From Desmonostoc muscorum LEGE 12446 (GTDB lineage Bacteria; Cyanobacteriota; Cyanobacteriia; Cyanobacteriales; Nostocaceae), in contig NZ_JADEXS020000001.1 of assembly GCF_015207005.2 (NCBI RefSeq), positions 3,906,001 to 3,970,000 of the forward strand: DNA of 64,000 nucleotides, read 5' to 3'. Both the position numbers and the translations under genes were made by a program. Below, in pieces: positions 18,542 through 28,728 of this stretch (the first letter of the stretch is position 1; each line of letters opens with the position of its first letter). The notes under the pieces were generated by a model that worked only from the letters and a program-made list of their open reading frames with translations, ran no database searches and was not told the DNA's origin.

Positions 18542-19700
18542 TGGATTTGTCAGAGGTAGATAAACGACTTTTTGGGGTGTTATTCAACTAGGAGTCAACT
18601 ATAGTTTGACACTGCCATAATATTGTGGCAGTGTTTTTTATTGTTTTCACTACTGCCAAGCCTAACAGAATTGGTAGTGCGAAAATTTACTCTGGGATAA
18701 GGTTTTAACCCAGGCGCTCGCACAGCTAATTCTACAGAAGTATAATTCCATCTTACGTAGTCAAATATAGCCAGACTACTACATATATGTTTGAACAACA
18801 ATAATTTCTGCATAATTACGTTGAATATATTTAAATACTTACATGTATCTAAAAGTCTTCTGTATAACTTCCAGCAGACATTAATTTCTTCATTTTCCTC
18901 GGCGGACGCCATAACTTGTAAGAACACGCCACAGCGGCTTTTATCTGGCTTAATAATATTGTTAATAGATTTCACCATTGGGGATGATTGCAACTTAAGA
19001 CACAAAATTTACATGATACTTACTTATCCTTGAGATGGAAGTAAGGAATTATTTGCTTGTCAGACTATACCTGATTAATTTGTTATTTGGGGAGTCTTAA
19101 TGGACACTTTGTTGCAGCAATACTCTATCCTCCGAGAATCTTCACTGATGCCCTCAATAAACTCAGATTTCCCAAAAGGTTTTGTAACCTCATAAGAATT
19201 ACTACACAGAGTAGTTCATACTGATTGCCCAATAGCAACCCTTGGGCAACTTTGAGTACCATTTTTACAGATTGAAACTTTGGTCAACTGTCTTTGGAAG
19301 TGTCCTTAACAGACCAAAGCCAGAGTGTTTTTGGCTCTGCACTTCAATGGCGGCGTCAACCGCTCTCATCAGTGTTTTCTGTTCGTGAGTCAGATTTTAA
19401 TGAAAAACTCAAACATTTTTCTCCTTTCCACGCTGGGTTCAGTCGAAGAATGTACAGTCAGAAGGCGTTTTGTACGCCATACGCCATCATTACATTGTCT
19501 AGTATGCACCCCACACATAAAAGTTAGGGTTATAATCGGGGGTCTTTAACTCCCAATGTAGATTCTATGGTTGATCTTCTCATTTTAATTAGAAGTTAAT
19601 GCCGATTTTCCTGCGATTTGCGAGAAAACTAAAAATAATAAATATCTTTATCAGCATAAAGCTTCTTAATTTCCTAAGAGCGCTCAATACATGAGACACC
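18542..19700. other. Long non-coding region between ftsQ and ftsZ
   Basis: 1.16 kb without a convincing gene; the only long frame has low-complexity, unlikely composition. It contains a strong hairpin (18609-18639) and an imperfect 15-bp inverted repeat at about 18668-18735 with an inner CTGGG/CCCAG pair. TATAAT boxes on the plus strand (for example near 19531) and AT-rich segments are also present. Likely holds the ftsZ promoters, reading leftwards. Confidence 0.5.
18609..18639 (+). terminator. Terminator-like hairpin reading away from ftsZ
   Basis: Perfect 9-bp stem ACACTGCCA/TGGCAGTGT with an 8-base loop and six T on the plus strand. It sits 70 bases upstream of the ftsZ start and would stop a rightward transcript, one coming from inside or antisense to ftsZ. 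Confidence 0.55.
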
Positions 19701-20555
19701 CTAAATGTTTCGAGGGATTTTGGGAGTTAATTTGGGATTTTCTTGGTTCATCTGTACTAATGGAAATTCGGGATTTTTCAAATCAATATACTCTATTTGG
19801 CCAGAATTGAGTTTTGCTTTTAGATGGCGCATCTGGGCTAGTACCTTAATTTGTTCTGGTAACTGGGGGCTTGGAGCGCCAAGATGCACATTTCCTAATT
19901 CTGTTTTCAAAATTAAATTCGTTGGATTTTGACAATCAATTTCCATCACTTTGACTGGACTTTGGTTGATAGCTTGATGAAGTTGAGTCCAATAGAGGCA
20001 GTATTGTTTTGGCGATCCAATAACTCTGAGATTGGGTAATTTTTTGTTGGGATTGAGTGATGTGTATTTTTCTAGGGGCATCCAAACTCCACTTGCATCT
20101 AGTAAGCCAATTGTGACTTTATTGTTACTAGTGCCTTGATTTTGCACTGTTGGTGTTTGAGTCACTGCTACAGGTACTCGTTCTTGGATATCGATGATTA
20201 AACCAGGAGGAAATAGGCGGCGTCTCACGATCGCATTGGCAATAGTTGGTTGTTTTTTCAGAGAGTTGGCGATCGCCGACGGTTCAATTCGCCACAAGGA
20301 CTGGGGATAAGATAGCACCAACAGCGATCGAGTTGTCTCATCCGACAGTAATTTATTGCCTGATTTCATCACTATTTGTTTAGAAGCTTTGAGCATCCAC
20401 ACTGGTTGAACTGCCACCCAGAACAATCCACTTGCCAAACCGATAATGGCAAAGGTTCGCCAAATAGCCTGAATAATTCTCATCTGCCGTTGCCGACGCA
20501 ATTTTTTACGACGCTGGGCTAGATCCGTGCGGGAAACTGATATTATGCCAGCCAT
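19701..20555 (-). CDS. ftsQ: Cell division protein FtsQ (DivIB/POTRA)
   Basis: 284-residue single-pass membrane protein. It has a basic N-terminal cytoplasmic stretch (RRKKLRRQRQ, residues 16-25), one membrane helix (IWRTFAIIGLASGLFWVAV, about residues 31-49), then a POTRA domain with SYPQSLWRIEPSAIA and VRRRLFPPGLIIDIQERVPV and a C-terminal beta domain. FtsQ links the early Z-ring to late septum proteins. The order ftsQ-ftsZ is the usual cyanobacterial one; no murB or murC frame was seen upstream in this window. Confidence 0.9.
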   Translation of the reverse strand: MAGIISVSRTDLAQRRKKLRRQRQMRIIQAIWRTFAIIGLASGLFWVAVQPVWMLKASKQIVMKSGNKLLSDETTRSLLVLSYPQSLWRIEPSAIANSLKKQPTIANAIVRRRLFPPGLIIDIQERVPVAVTQTPTVQNQGTSNNKVTIGLLDASGVWMPLEKYTSLNPNKKLPNLRVIGSPKQYCLYWTQLHQAINQSPVKVMEIDCQNPTNLILKTELGNVHLGAPSPQLPEQIKVLAQMRHLKAKLNSGQIEYIDLKNPEFPLVQMNQENPKLTPKIPRNI

Positions 20556-21349
20556 TCAAACCCCTTTTTCCTTGCAGTCTAAATTCCTTGATGTGTTTGT
20601 ATCATTATTAATTTCAGTAAACACTGTCGGCATATGTTAGCCGCACTCCTCAAGACTTTTTTTATTTTTAGTAACACTTTACAGTAACTACACAAAAATC
20701 GTGGCGCTAGTCATTGTTGTTATTTAAAGTTTCCGGTGTCCATTTTTAACTGACTGTTGTCTTTTTGACAAGTTTTCATCGAAGTTTTTTTCCTAAATGA
20801 TTACAAAATGTTAATTGAGATGTTCATGATTTTGTTTTATTGACAAATACAATGTGAAATGATAAACAAGTATTCCTGAATCTCTGTGTACCTTGCTATA
20901 ATTCATACCAGTCCTACCTCATCAGCCATACAAATTGAGAATCATCCAGTCTAGTAGTTTTTTTTACTTACCAAGTTAGGCACAGAGATTTGTGCCAGGT
21001 CAATGAAGAGGACAAGGCGACAAGGGAAGAAAGAGAAAAACCTCTTACTGCATTTACCTCCAAGTCTTCCCCTCCTTTTGTCTTCTTCTGGTCAAGCAAA
21101 AGCTAGAGATTGTCAAAACCTCAATAGCAGGTGTAAAAAGGACAGATATGCTTAACGTTATTAGGGTCAATTAAATCTCTACCATATACTCACAGTTACC
21201 CGTTGCAGGATCGCTACGAGTGCTGTCTGTTGCAAGACACTACCGACTTGCAAACCAAGCCTGTGCCTAAATGTAGGCTAGAGATTACCTGTATAAAAAA
21301 TACGAATTAAACTGCATCTACATACACATCTACATACACCTCAACATAC
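20556..21349. other. Intergenic region upstream of the ATPase/STAND gene pair
   Basis: About 790 bases with no gene. A candidate plus-strand promoter (TTGACA at 20840, 17-base spacer, TAAACA at 20863) and a TATAAT near 20896 are seen. A purine-rich run followed by a pyrimidine-rich run lies at about 21005-21105, and ACATACAC repeats occur just before the ATG at 21350. Confidence 0.4.
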
Positions 21350-22681
21350 ATGAGAACGACATTAAATTTGTCACGTTTTTATAAAGCATGTAATCCAAGT
21401 TACACCCTAAATATAGGCAACGTACTAGATCGGCAATACTACATAGATTTTGCTGATGTACGTGGTTGCAAGATTGTGGAAGAATTACAACGGACAATCT
21501 GCCGTATTTCTCCGGATGAGCCAACCTGCCAGTTATTTACTGGTCACATTGGTTGTGGTAAATCTACAGAGTTACAGCGCCTGAAAACAGAACTAGAATT
21601 GGCAGGATTTCATGTGGTTTATTTTGAGTCCAGTCAAGACTTAGACATGGCCGATATAGATGTCAGCGATATTTTGCTGAGTGTAGCCCGTCAAGTGAGT
21701 GTTAGTTTAGAAGGGATTGGTATCAAACTCAAACCTGGTTACTTTAGCAATTTGTTTAAAGAAGTAGGGGATTTTTTGCAAAGTCCCATAGAGGTTTCAG
21801 CAGAAGCAGAGTTGTCCTTGGGGATTGCCAAAATTACTGCCAAAACCAAAGATAGCAACCAATTGCGTAATCAACTGAGGCAATATCTGGAACCACGCAC
21901 CAACAGTATTTTGCAAGCGATTAACGAAGAAATTTTAGAAAAAGCCGTTAATCAACTAAAGCTGCGGGGTCAAAAAGGACTGGTAGTGATTGTAGATAAC
22001 TTAGATCGAGTAGATATGCGTCCCTTAGCATCGGGGCGATCGCAACCAGAGTATCTTTTCATCGACCGAGGTGAACAGTTACGCCGACTCAAATGCCACC
22101 TAGTTTACACAATTCCCCTAACGTTAATTTTTTCTAATGAGTACGAGACATTGAAAAATCGCTTGGGAGGAGGGATTGCGCCTAAGGTACTACCGATGGT
22201 GCTGGTGCGGCAAAGAGATGGTAGTGACTACGAACCAGGCATGTCACTGGTGCGCCAGTTAGTCCTAGCTAGAGCTTTTCCAGAAGTTCCTTTGAATGGA
22301 AGACTGTCACTAATTACAGAATTATTCGATAATTCCCAAACCTTGGATCGTTTATGTCGCGTTAGTGGTGGTCATATTCGTAACTTATTGGGTTTACTTT
22401 ATAGTTGCCTGCAACGACAAGATCCACCTTTTTCTAGCGCCTGCTTAGAAGCTGTGATTAAGGACTACCGCGACGATTTGCTATTAGCTATTGACGAATC
22501 CCAGTGGGAGTTACTGTTTGAAGTAGTGCAACAGCAGAGAGTTAAAGGCGAGTCAGACTACCAAAGCTTACTACGAAGTATGTATCTGTTTGAATATCGC
22601 GATCCTCTGGGACGCTGGTTTGGCATCAGTCCAGCCTTAGCAGAAACAGAAAAAGTTTTGGCTTGGCAACAAAACAAATAA
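21350..22681 (+). CDS. P-loop ATPase partner of the STAND protein
   Basis: 443-residue cytoplasmic NTPase of AAA/STAND type. Walker A is GHIGCGKST (residues 65-73), Walker B is GLVVIVDNLDR (near residue 210), and a sensor-like TIPLTLIF stretch follows near residue 263. The C-terminal part is helical with CRVSGGHIRNLLGLLYSCLQ, reminiscent of the winged-helix and helical end of Orc/STAND ATPases. There is no membrane segment. It lies 110 bases ahead of the large TPR/STAND/WD40 gene, and the pair probably works together. Function unknown: signalling or anti-phage conflict is possible. No closer family name recognised. Confidence 0.75.
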   Translation: MRTTLNLSRFYKACNPSYTLNIGNVLDRQYYIDFADVRGCKIVEELQRTICRISPDEPTCQLFTGHIGCGKSTELQRLKTELELAGFHVVYFESSQDLDMADIDVSDILLSVARQVSVSLEGIGIKLKPGYFSNLFKEVGDFLQSPIEVSAEAELSLGIAKITAKTKDSNQLRNQLRQYLEPRTNSILQAINEEILEKAVNQLKLRGQKGLVVIVDNLDRVDMRPLASGRSQPEYLFIDRGEQLRRLKCHLVYTIPLTLIFSNEYETLKNRLGGGIAPKVLPMVLVRQRDGSDYEPGMSLVRQLVLARAFPEVPLNGRLSLITELFDNSQTLDRLCRVSGGHIRNLLGLLYSCLQRQDPPFSSACLEAVIKDYRDDLLLAIDESQWELLFEVVQQQRVKGESDYQSLLRSMYLFEYRDPLGRWFGISPALAETEKVLAWQQNK

Positions 22682-22710
22682 CACTGTTGGGTAAGTTAAG
22701 TGTAATTAGT

Positions 22711-22757
22711 CATTAGTCATTTGTGCTTTGTCCTTTGCAAATAACAAATGACTAATG
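22711..22757. repeat. 14-bp inverted repeat between the ATPase and STAND genes
   Basis: CATTAGTCATTTGT and ACAAATGACTAATG face each other with a 19-base loop. Similar TGACAAATGACCAATGAC strings lie just after the STAND gene (about 27861-27890), so the big gene is flanked by related repeats. Confidence 0.7.
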
Positions 22758-22791
22758 CCCCATGCCCTGTTTGGCCAATGTCCCATACCCA

Positions 22792-25700
22792 ATGACCAAA
22801 GAAAATCAGCATACTTTACAAAGACTGATTAGAGCGATCGCCCTTTCTGAAGGTCAATTTGCTCTGATTTTAGTTCGGTGTAATTACGGCCAATTACGGG
22901 AGCAAATGTTAGAAAATATTCGCTCCCTCACTCAAGACATCAATCTGAGAGAAATCGTTCTCAATTCATCAACTACTTCCTTACACAACACAATAGTTTC
23001 ACAACTATTTCTAGATAATCCTGTTGTTGTCACAGACTCTTTGCCATCAGCTGTTATGGTTTTTGGTCTTGAGTCAGTTGTTGACTTGGAAAACTTACTT
23101 ACAGGCATCAACCAAGCACGAGATATCTATGCTGCAACTTTTCAATTTCCAGTAGTATTGTGGCTACAAGATGAAGTAGCATCATTGCTTTCTAGATTAG
23201 CCCCTGATTTCAAAAGCTGGGCTGCAACTACTATTAAATTTGAAATGGCAAAAACAGATTTAATTGCTTTGATTAATCAAGAAGCAGAATCTTTATTTGC
23301 CAAAGTTTTAGAAGCAGGTGCCGAAACATTTTTATCTAATGCTTCTCTAGATTTAGATCCTAAATCCCAACACCGCCACGAAATAGAATCAGCGCGTAAT
23401 GACTTGCTGCGCCTCTATGGCATTCAATTAACACCAGGATTAGAAGCGAGTTTAGAATTTGTTTTGGGGCGAGATAAATACGCTAACGATCAAATTAATG
23501 GTGCTTTAGCCAATTATCAAAGAAGCCTAGCATTGTGGCAGCAGGAAACAAAAAGAATAGCAGAATTAGAAAGTGGCAAAGTGGGGAAAATCAGTGATCA
23601 ATTACTCGTATCCCCTTCATGTCCTACCCTTCGGGAAGCTAAAGCTACATCTCCTTCATCTTTACTCAAGCAAGCAATAGTACTATTCCACCTGGGGCTA
23701 TGTTATCGTCGCATGGCAGACTTAAACCATAGTGCTAATAGTAGCTATTGCCAACATGCTCTTTTATGGTTTAAACAATGCCTGGAAATATTGGAAGAGG
23801 TAGAAAGAGAAGATTTAGTTGCTAAATTTATTTCACCTGTTTGTGAAATGCTGCAACGTTTACAAGCTTGGGATGAATTAAAAGAATTAGCTCAAAAGTC
23901 ATTACGTCTACAGAAAACTTATGGAAATCCGGCACAGATTGCTCAAAATTATGGTTTTTTGGCAAATGTAGCAGCTTCTGAGTCAAATTGGGTACTGGCT
24001 CATGAGTTAGCGAATACAGCACTTTCTATCAGTGAAGCAGCAACAGAAGTTTCCCGAAGGCAAGAAAGTTGGTATCTTCTCTTACTAGCACGTACACAAA
24101 GGCATTTAGGTGAGTGGAAAGAAGCAATCAATAACTTGGAATGGGCGAAGGTGGTTTGTGAGTTACAACATCAACCATCACTTTACTTAGAGATTTTAGA
24201 GGAATTGCGATCGCTTTACTTTTTTGAGCGTCATGACTATACAGAAGCCTTCAAGCTTAAACAAGAAAAAATTCAAATAGAACATCAGTATGGCTTTCGT
24301 GCTTTCATTGGTGCAAGTCAATTGCAGCCACAACGTTCCAAAACTAACCCCGTATTAGAATCTGAAAAAATACCGTTTATTCCTGAGGAAGTCGCCCAAG
24401 AAATATCTGCTTCTGGACGACAACAAGATGTCAATCGTTTGATTGAAAGAATTGCTCGTGCTGACTACAAACTCACAGTAATTTATGGACAATCAGGTGT
24501 AGGAAAGAGTTCAATTATCAAAGCTGGTTTAGTACCAGCGCTGAGGGGAAAAGTTATCGGTGAACGCATTCCTATACCGATTGTTTTGTCTGTTTATACT
24601 GATTGGGTTACAGTTTTGGTAAGCACTGTTAACCAAGCCCTAGCATATACAGGAATATCAGCTAATCTCGATTATACACCTACTGTACTGCTCGAAAACA
24701 TTCGATTAGCAACTGAGCGAAATTATACGATAATTCTGATATTAGATCAATTTGAAGAGTTTTTCTTTGTTAGTAACCCTAGCACACAAAGAATAGAATT
24801 TTACAAATTTTTCAGTGAATGTCTAAATATTCCATTCGTAAAAATTATTCTGTCATTGAGAGAAGATTATTTACATTATTTATTAGAATTGGAACGTTTG
24901 AGTCAAAAAAATACGACTGGTTTATATGATTTAGGGGTCATTAATCAAAATATTCTCGATAAGGATATTCGCTACTATTTAGGAAAATTTTCTAACCAGG
25001 ATGCCAAGGCTATAATTCATAGTCTGACTCAACGTTCACATTATGAACTAAGTGATGAGTTAATTAATCGATTAGTCCAGGATTTGACAGGAGAACTAGA
25101 CGAAGTACATCCAATTGAATTACAAATAGTCGGCGCTCAACTGGAAATAGAAAACATTACCACAATTGCACAATATAAGCTTTGCGGTGGCTGGACAAAA
25201 TTGGTGGAACGCTGGCTTGGGCAAGTTATCAAAGACTGCGGTGAAGAAAACGAAAAATTAAGTTGGAAATTATTATTTGAATTAACTGATGAAAAAGGGA
25301 CGCGACCGTTAAAAAATAAAGCTGATTTAGCAACTGCACTAGTTAATAATCATGATATAGAGACAATATCAGGTTTTGACATAGTTGGTGAACTAATTTT
25401 AGAAATATTGGTAGGTTCTGGGTTGGTATTGCGAGTCAGAGAAGAATTAGGCGATCGCTACCAGCTAGTTCACGATTATTTAGTAGAACCAATTCGCCAA
25501 AAAAATAATTATGGTATTGCCGCTGAATTACAAAAAATCAAACTGGCAAAAACTAAAGCCGAGGTCGCCCAAAAACTTAGTCAACAGCAACTCAATTTAG
25601 TTTTGCAAAAGCGGTTAAAGGAAGCACGCATAGCAGGTGTAGTGCTGTCAATTATGGGGGGGATAATAGCAGCATTATGGTGGCAAGCAGACTTACAAAA

Positions 25701-27819
25701 AAGAGCAGCAATTAGCCAAACTTTACGAGCTGAACGCAGTGAAACCAACTTAAAAATTAGTGCGATCGCAGCTGCTAGCGAAGCTTTATTTGCCTCTAAT
25801 AAAGAATTTGATGCCTTATTAGAAAGTTTACGGGCTTGGAGACGACTTAAACAGACACAGATCGTGCAACCAGACACCCGAATGCGGGTGGTGACGGCCC
25901 TGCAACAAGCAGTTTATGGAGTAACCGAGGTCAACCGTTTAGAAGGGCACACTGATATTGTCTGGGGATTAACTTTCAGCCCAGATGGTCAGTTGCTAGC
26001 ATCAGGGAGTCGAGATCGGACAGTGAAACTTTGGCGTCCTGACGGTACTTTACTCCAAACCCTCAAAGGCCATACTGATGCGGTAACCGCTGTCAGTTTC
26101 AGCCCTGATGGACAAACCCTAGCCTCCGCCAGTCTCGATAAAACAGTCCAAATCTGGCGCCAAAACCTGATTACAGGGGAATTTTACTCCCGGCCAGATA
26201 AAACCTTAAAAGGACATGGAGATTGGGTTTACAGCGTTAATTTCAGTCCTGATGGCGAGTTATTAGCTACTGGCGGCAAGGATGCAACGATAAAAATCTG
26301 GGGCAAAGACGGTAGCTTAGTAAAAATACTCAGAGGACATGGCGGTTGGGTTAACTGGGTAAGTTTCAGTCCTGATGGTCAATTCATCGCTTCGGCAAGT
26401 GACGATAAAACAGTGAAAATCTGGCGACGCAATGGCAGCCTAGTTACAACTTTGCAGGGACATCAGCAAGGTGTAACCGTGGTTGCTTTCAGCCCTGACG
26501 GTAAACTGTTGGCGTCCGCAGGTCGAGATAAAACAGTGAAACTTTGGCGGCGAGAGGAAAACACCAGTACGGACGGTTTTAAATTTGTTTTTTACAAAAC
26601 TTTACAGCAGCATAGCAATACAGTGTGGAGTTTAAGCTTTAGTTTCGATGGTAAAAAGTTAGCTTCCGGAAGTGAAGACAACACCATAAACCTCTGGAGT
26701 ATTACTGGCAGCTTACTGAAAACCTTCAAAGGACATAACGATGCTGTTGCTAGCCTAGCTTTCAGTCCCAATAATAAATTACTGGCTTCCGGAAGTTTTG
26801 ACAAAAATGTGAAATTGTGGAGTTTAGATCCCCCAACACCATCTATTCTCAAAGGGCATGAGAATCGAGTTTTGAGTGTTGCCTGGAGTCCCCATGGCCG
26901 GATGCTAGCTTCTGGTAGTAGCGATCGCACTGTCAAACTCTGGTTAACAGACACTAGTAATGGTGAGGTGAAAACCCGACTCTACAAAACCTTGATAGGG
27001 CACACAGATAAAGTTCCTAGTGTCAGTTTTGACCCCAAAGGTAAAATACTAGCTTCAGCAAGTTATGACAAAACTGTGAAACTTTGGCGGCTTGATGGCA
27101 GTTTAATCAAGACTCTCCACGGACATAGGGATAGTGTGATGAGTGTGAATTTCAGCCCAAATGGCGAGTTGTTGGCATCAGCTAGCAAAGATAAAACAAT
27201 AAAACTCTGGAATCGTCAAGGCAAGTTGCTCAAAACCTTAGTGGGGCATCAAGGTTGGGTGAATAACGTGAATTTCAGCCCTGATAATCAGGTTTTAGCT
27301 TCTGCCAGTGATGATCAAACAGTAAAACTCTGGCGGCGAGATGGTACTCTACTCAAAACTTTCTCGCCCCATGACAGTTGGGTATTGGGTGTCAGCTTTA
27401 GTCCCACTGACGAGTTGTTAGCTTCTGCCAGTTGGGACAACACTGTAAGACTTTGGCGACGGGATGGTACGTTGTTAAAAACCTTGTTAAAAGGCTACAG
27501 CGATAGCGTTAATGCCGTGACTTTCAGTCCCAATGGGAAATTACTCGCCGCCGCTGGTTGGGACGGTACAGTGAAACTCTGGAGCCGTGAAGGCAAATTA
27601 ATTAAAAGTCTCAACGGGCATCACGCGCCAGTATTAAGTGTCAGCTTTAGCCCAGATGGTCAAACACTAGCATCAGCTAGTGATGACAACACAATCATTC
27701 TCTGGAATTTAGATCTGGATGATTTAGTTGTTCGTGGTTGCCACTGGGTGGATGATTACCTCAAGCACAACCGCAATCTTGAACAACGCGATCGCCATCT
27801 TTGTGATGGCATACTCTAG
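22792..27819 (+). CDS. TPR / STAND NTPase / WD40 protein with 14 WD repeats
   Basis: About 1675 residues. Domains in order: an N-terminal globular domain (residues 1 to about 190) that resembles a P-loop domain lacking its Walker A lysine (FALILVRCNYGQLREQ); helical TPR-like repeats (about 230-520); an nSTAND1-type NTPase with Walker A GQSGVGKSS near residue 566 and Walker B ILILDQFEEFFF near 651; one hydrophobic, probably membrane segment IAGVVLSIMGGIIAALWW near residue 947; and 14 WD40 repeats (about 1049-1640), enough for two seven-bladed propellers. Such proteins act as ATP-driven scaffolds or sensors, and in multicellular bacteria are often thought to serve conflict signalling. The ATG at 22792 is preferred over 22762, which lies in repeat DNA. 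It follows the P-loop ATPase gene. Confidence 0.85.
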   Translation: MTKENQHTLQRLIRAIALSEGQFALILVRCNYGQLREQMLENIRSLTQDINLREIVLNSSTTSLHNTIVSQLFLDNPVVVTDSLPSAVMVFGLESVVDLENLLTGINQARDIYAATFQFPVVLWLQDEVASLLSRLAPDFKSWAATTIKFEMAKTDLIALINQEAESLFAKVLEAGAETFLSNASLDLDPKSQHRHEIESARNDLLRLYGIQLTPGLEASLEFVLGRDKYANDQINGALANYQRSLALWQQETKRIAELESGKVGKISDQLLVSPSCPTLREAKATSPSSLLKQAIVLFHLGLCYRRMADLNHSANSSYCQHALLWFKQCLEILEEVEREDLVAKFISPVCEMLQRLQAWDELKELAQKSLRLQKTYGNPAQIAQNYGFLANVAASESNWVLAHELANTALSISEAATEVSRRQESWYLLLLARTQRHLGEWKEAINNLEWAKVVCELQHQPSLYLEILEELRSLYFFERHDYTEAFKLKQEKIQIEHQYGFRAFIGASQLQPQRSKTNPVLESEKIPFIPEEVAQEISASGRQQDVNRLIERIARADYKLTVIYGQSGVGKSSIIKAGLVPALRGKVIGERIPIPIVLSVYTDWVTVLVSTVNQALAYTGISANLDYTPTVLLENIRLATERNYTIILILDQFEEFFFVSNPSTQRIEFYKFFSECLNIPFVKIILSLREDYLHYLLELERLSQKNTTGLYDLGVINQNILDKDIRYYLGKFSNQDAKAIIHSLTQRSHYELSDELINRLVQDLTGELDEVHPIELQIVGAQLEIENITTIAQYKLCGGWTKLVERWLGQVIKDCGEENEKLSWKLLFELTDEKGTRPLKNKADLATALVNNHDIETISGFDIVGELILEILVGSGLVLRVREELGDRYQLVHDYLVEPIRQKNNYGIAAELQKIKLAKTKAEVAQKLSQQQLNLVLQKRLKEARIAGVVLSIMGGIIAALWWQADLQKRAAISQTLRAERSETNLKISAIAAASEALFASNKEFDALLESLRAWRRLKQTQIVQPDTRMRVVTALQQAVYGVTEVNRLEGHTDIVWGLTFSPDGQLLASGSRDRTVKLWRPDGTLLQTLKGHTDAVTAVSFSPDGQTLASASLDKTVQIWRQNLITGEFYSRPDKTLKGHGDWVYSVNFSPDGELLATGGKDATIKIWGKDGSLVKILRGHGGWVNWVSFSPDGQFIASASDDKTVKIWRRNGSLVTTLQGHQQGVTVVAFSPDGKLLASAGRDKTVKLWRREENTSTDGFKFVFYKTLQQHSNTVWSLSFSFDGKKLASGSEDNTINLWSITGSLLKTFKGHNDAVASLAFSPNNKLLASGSFDKNVKLWSLDPPTPSILKGHENRVLSVAWSPHGRMLASGSSDRTVKLWLTDTSNGEVKTRLYKTLIGHTDKVPSVSFDPKGKILASASYDKTVKLWRLDGSLIKTLHGHRDSVMSVNFSPNGELLASASKDKTIKLWNRQGKLLKTLVGHQGWVNNVNFSPDNQVLASASDDQTVKLWRRDGTLLKTFSPHDSWVLGVSFSPTDELLASASWDNTVRLWRRDGTLLKTLLKGYSDSVNAVTFSPNGKLLAAAGWDGTVKLWSREGKLIKSLNGHHAPVLSVSFSPDGQTLASASDDNTIILWNLDLDDLVVRGCHWVDDYLKHNRNLEQRDRHLCDGIL

Positions 27820-27920
27820 ACACAGGGGCATTGGGCATGGGACATAGGGCATTGGTTTTTCACAAATGACAAATGACCAATGACCAATGACTCTTGATTT
27901 AGGAGCTGATTTGGACTTGA

Positions 27921-28268
27921 TTAACCAAAAGAGTGATCGCTCTCCAAAACCTCAGGGCTATTTTCTTCAGTATTTTCTTGTGGCAAATTCGCTAAAAAAG
28001 CTTGTAATTTCATCCGCTCAATATAAGGCCAGCCTCCCTCAGATTCAATATCTTTCAGCAGTGAGTAGAGTTGGCGACGATTCACAGGCAAACTCTCTTG
28101 AAAAACCCCATCTCGGATTTCTCGGTGTAACTGCTCTAATTGTCGCAGCAAAGCCAAAAGAGCTACAGTATCGCCTTGACAGCATTCAACTGTATCATGT
28201 ACCACAGTTGCGATCGCTTGCATTTTAGAGGACAACTTCTCTGATTCAATAGTTTTGTTGTTGTTCAT
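27921..28268 (-). CDS. Conserved hypothetical protein, helical
   Basis: 115 residues, MNNNKTIESEKLSSKMQAIA at the start, mostly helical with LLALLRQLEQLHREIRDGVF in the middle and GGWPYIERMKLQAFL near the end. There is no signal or membrane segment and no family I can name. The ATG at 28268 is preceded by a purine-rich AAGGGTGGG ribosome site, preferred over an upstream start at 28301. It is convergent with the STAND gene, with a 100-base gap. Confidence 0.65.
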   Translation of the reverse strand: MNNNKTIESEKLSSKMQAIATVVHDTVECCQGDTVALLALLRQLEQLHREIRDGVFQESLPVNRRQLYSLLKDIESEGGWPYIERMKLQAFLANLPQENTEENSPEVLESDHSFG

Positions 28269-28728
28269 CCCACCCTTTCCGTGTAAATGAGGCCAACTCA
28301 TAATTTACCGGAGATTCTTAATTTTCCCTACTTTACCAGTATTGATTCATCAGCTGTCACTTTACCTAAGAAGACCAACCTGCTGTACAGTTTCCCAGAA
28401 GTTTTTTTAAATTCTCCGCGTCAGAGCGTCCCCCACTCCCCACTCCCTCAGTCACGGCTGAATATAACTAGATTTGTATCTTTATGAAAAGCAATTGCGA
28501 TCGCTTCTAAAACAGCGTAGTACCGTTTAGCATAGCCCTTACGGAAGCTAGAGGGGATCAGAATATTCTTGCTTGAGACTAGAGTACTTTGATTTTGAGT
28601 TAAAAAAAATCGTATGATCTGGCTGATTTACCCATCAAACAATAGGCGTATGTAGTGGCGTCACATACATAACACAGTTCGATGCAGTTTTACAACTTAG
28701 ATATTAATTTTTGAGATTGAGGTTGACC
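28269..28728. other. Intergenic region upstream of psbO
   Basis: No gene. A short CCCCACT repeat is at about 28429-28447. The psbO promoter is presumably in the last 200 bases; no definite -35/-10 pair assigned. Confidence 0.45.

Noticed and set aside
18595..19005. 136-codon minus-strand frame upstream of ftsZ
   Set aside because: The composition is unlike a folded protein and it runs through hairpins; no ribosome site. Treated as non-coding.
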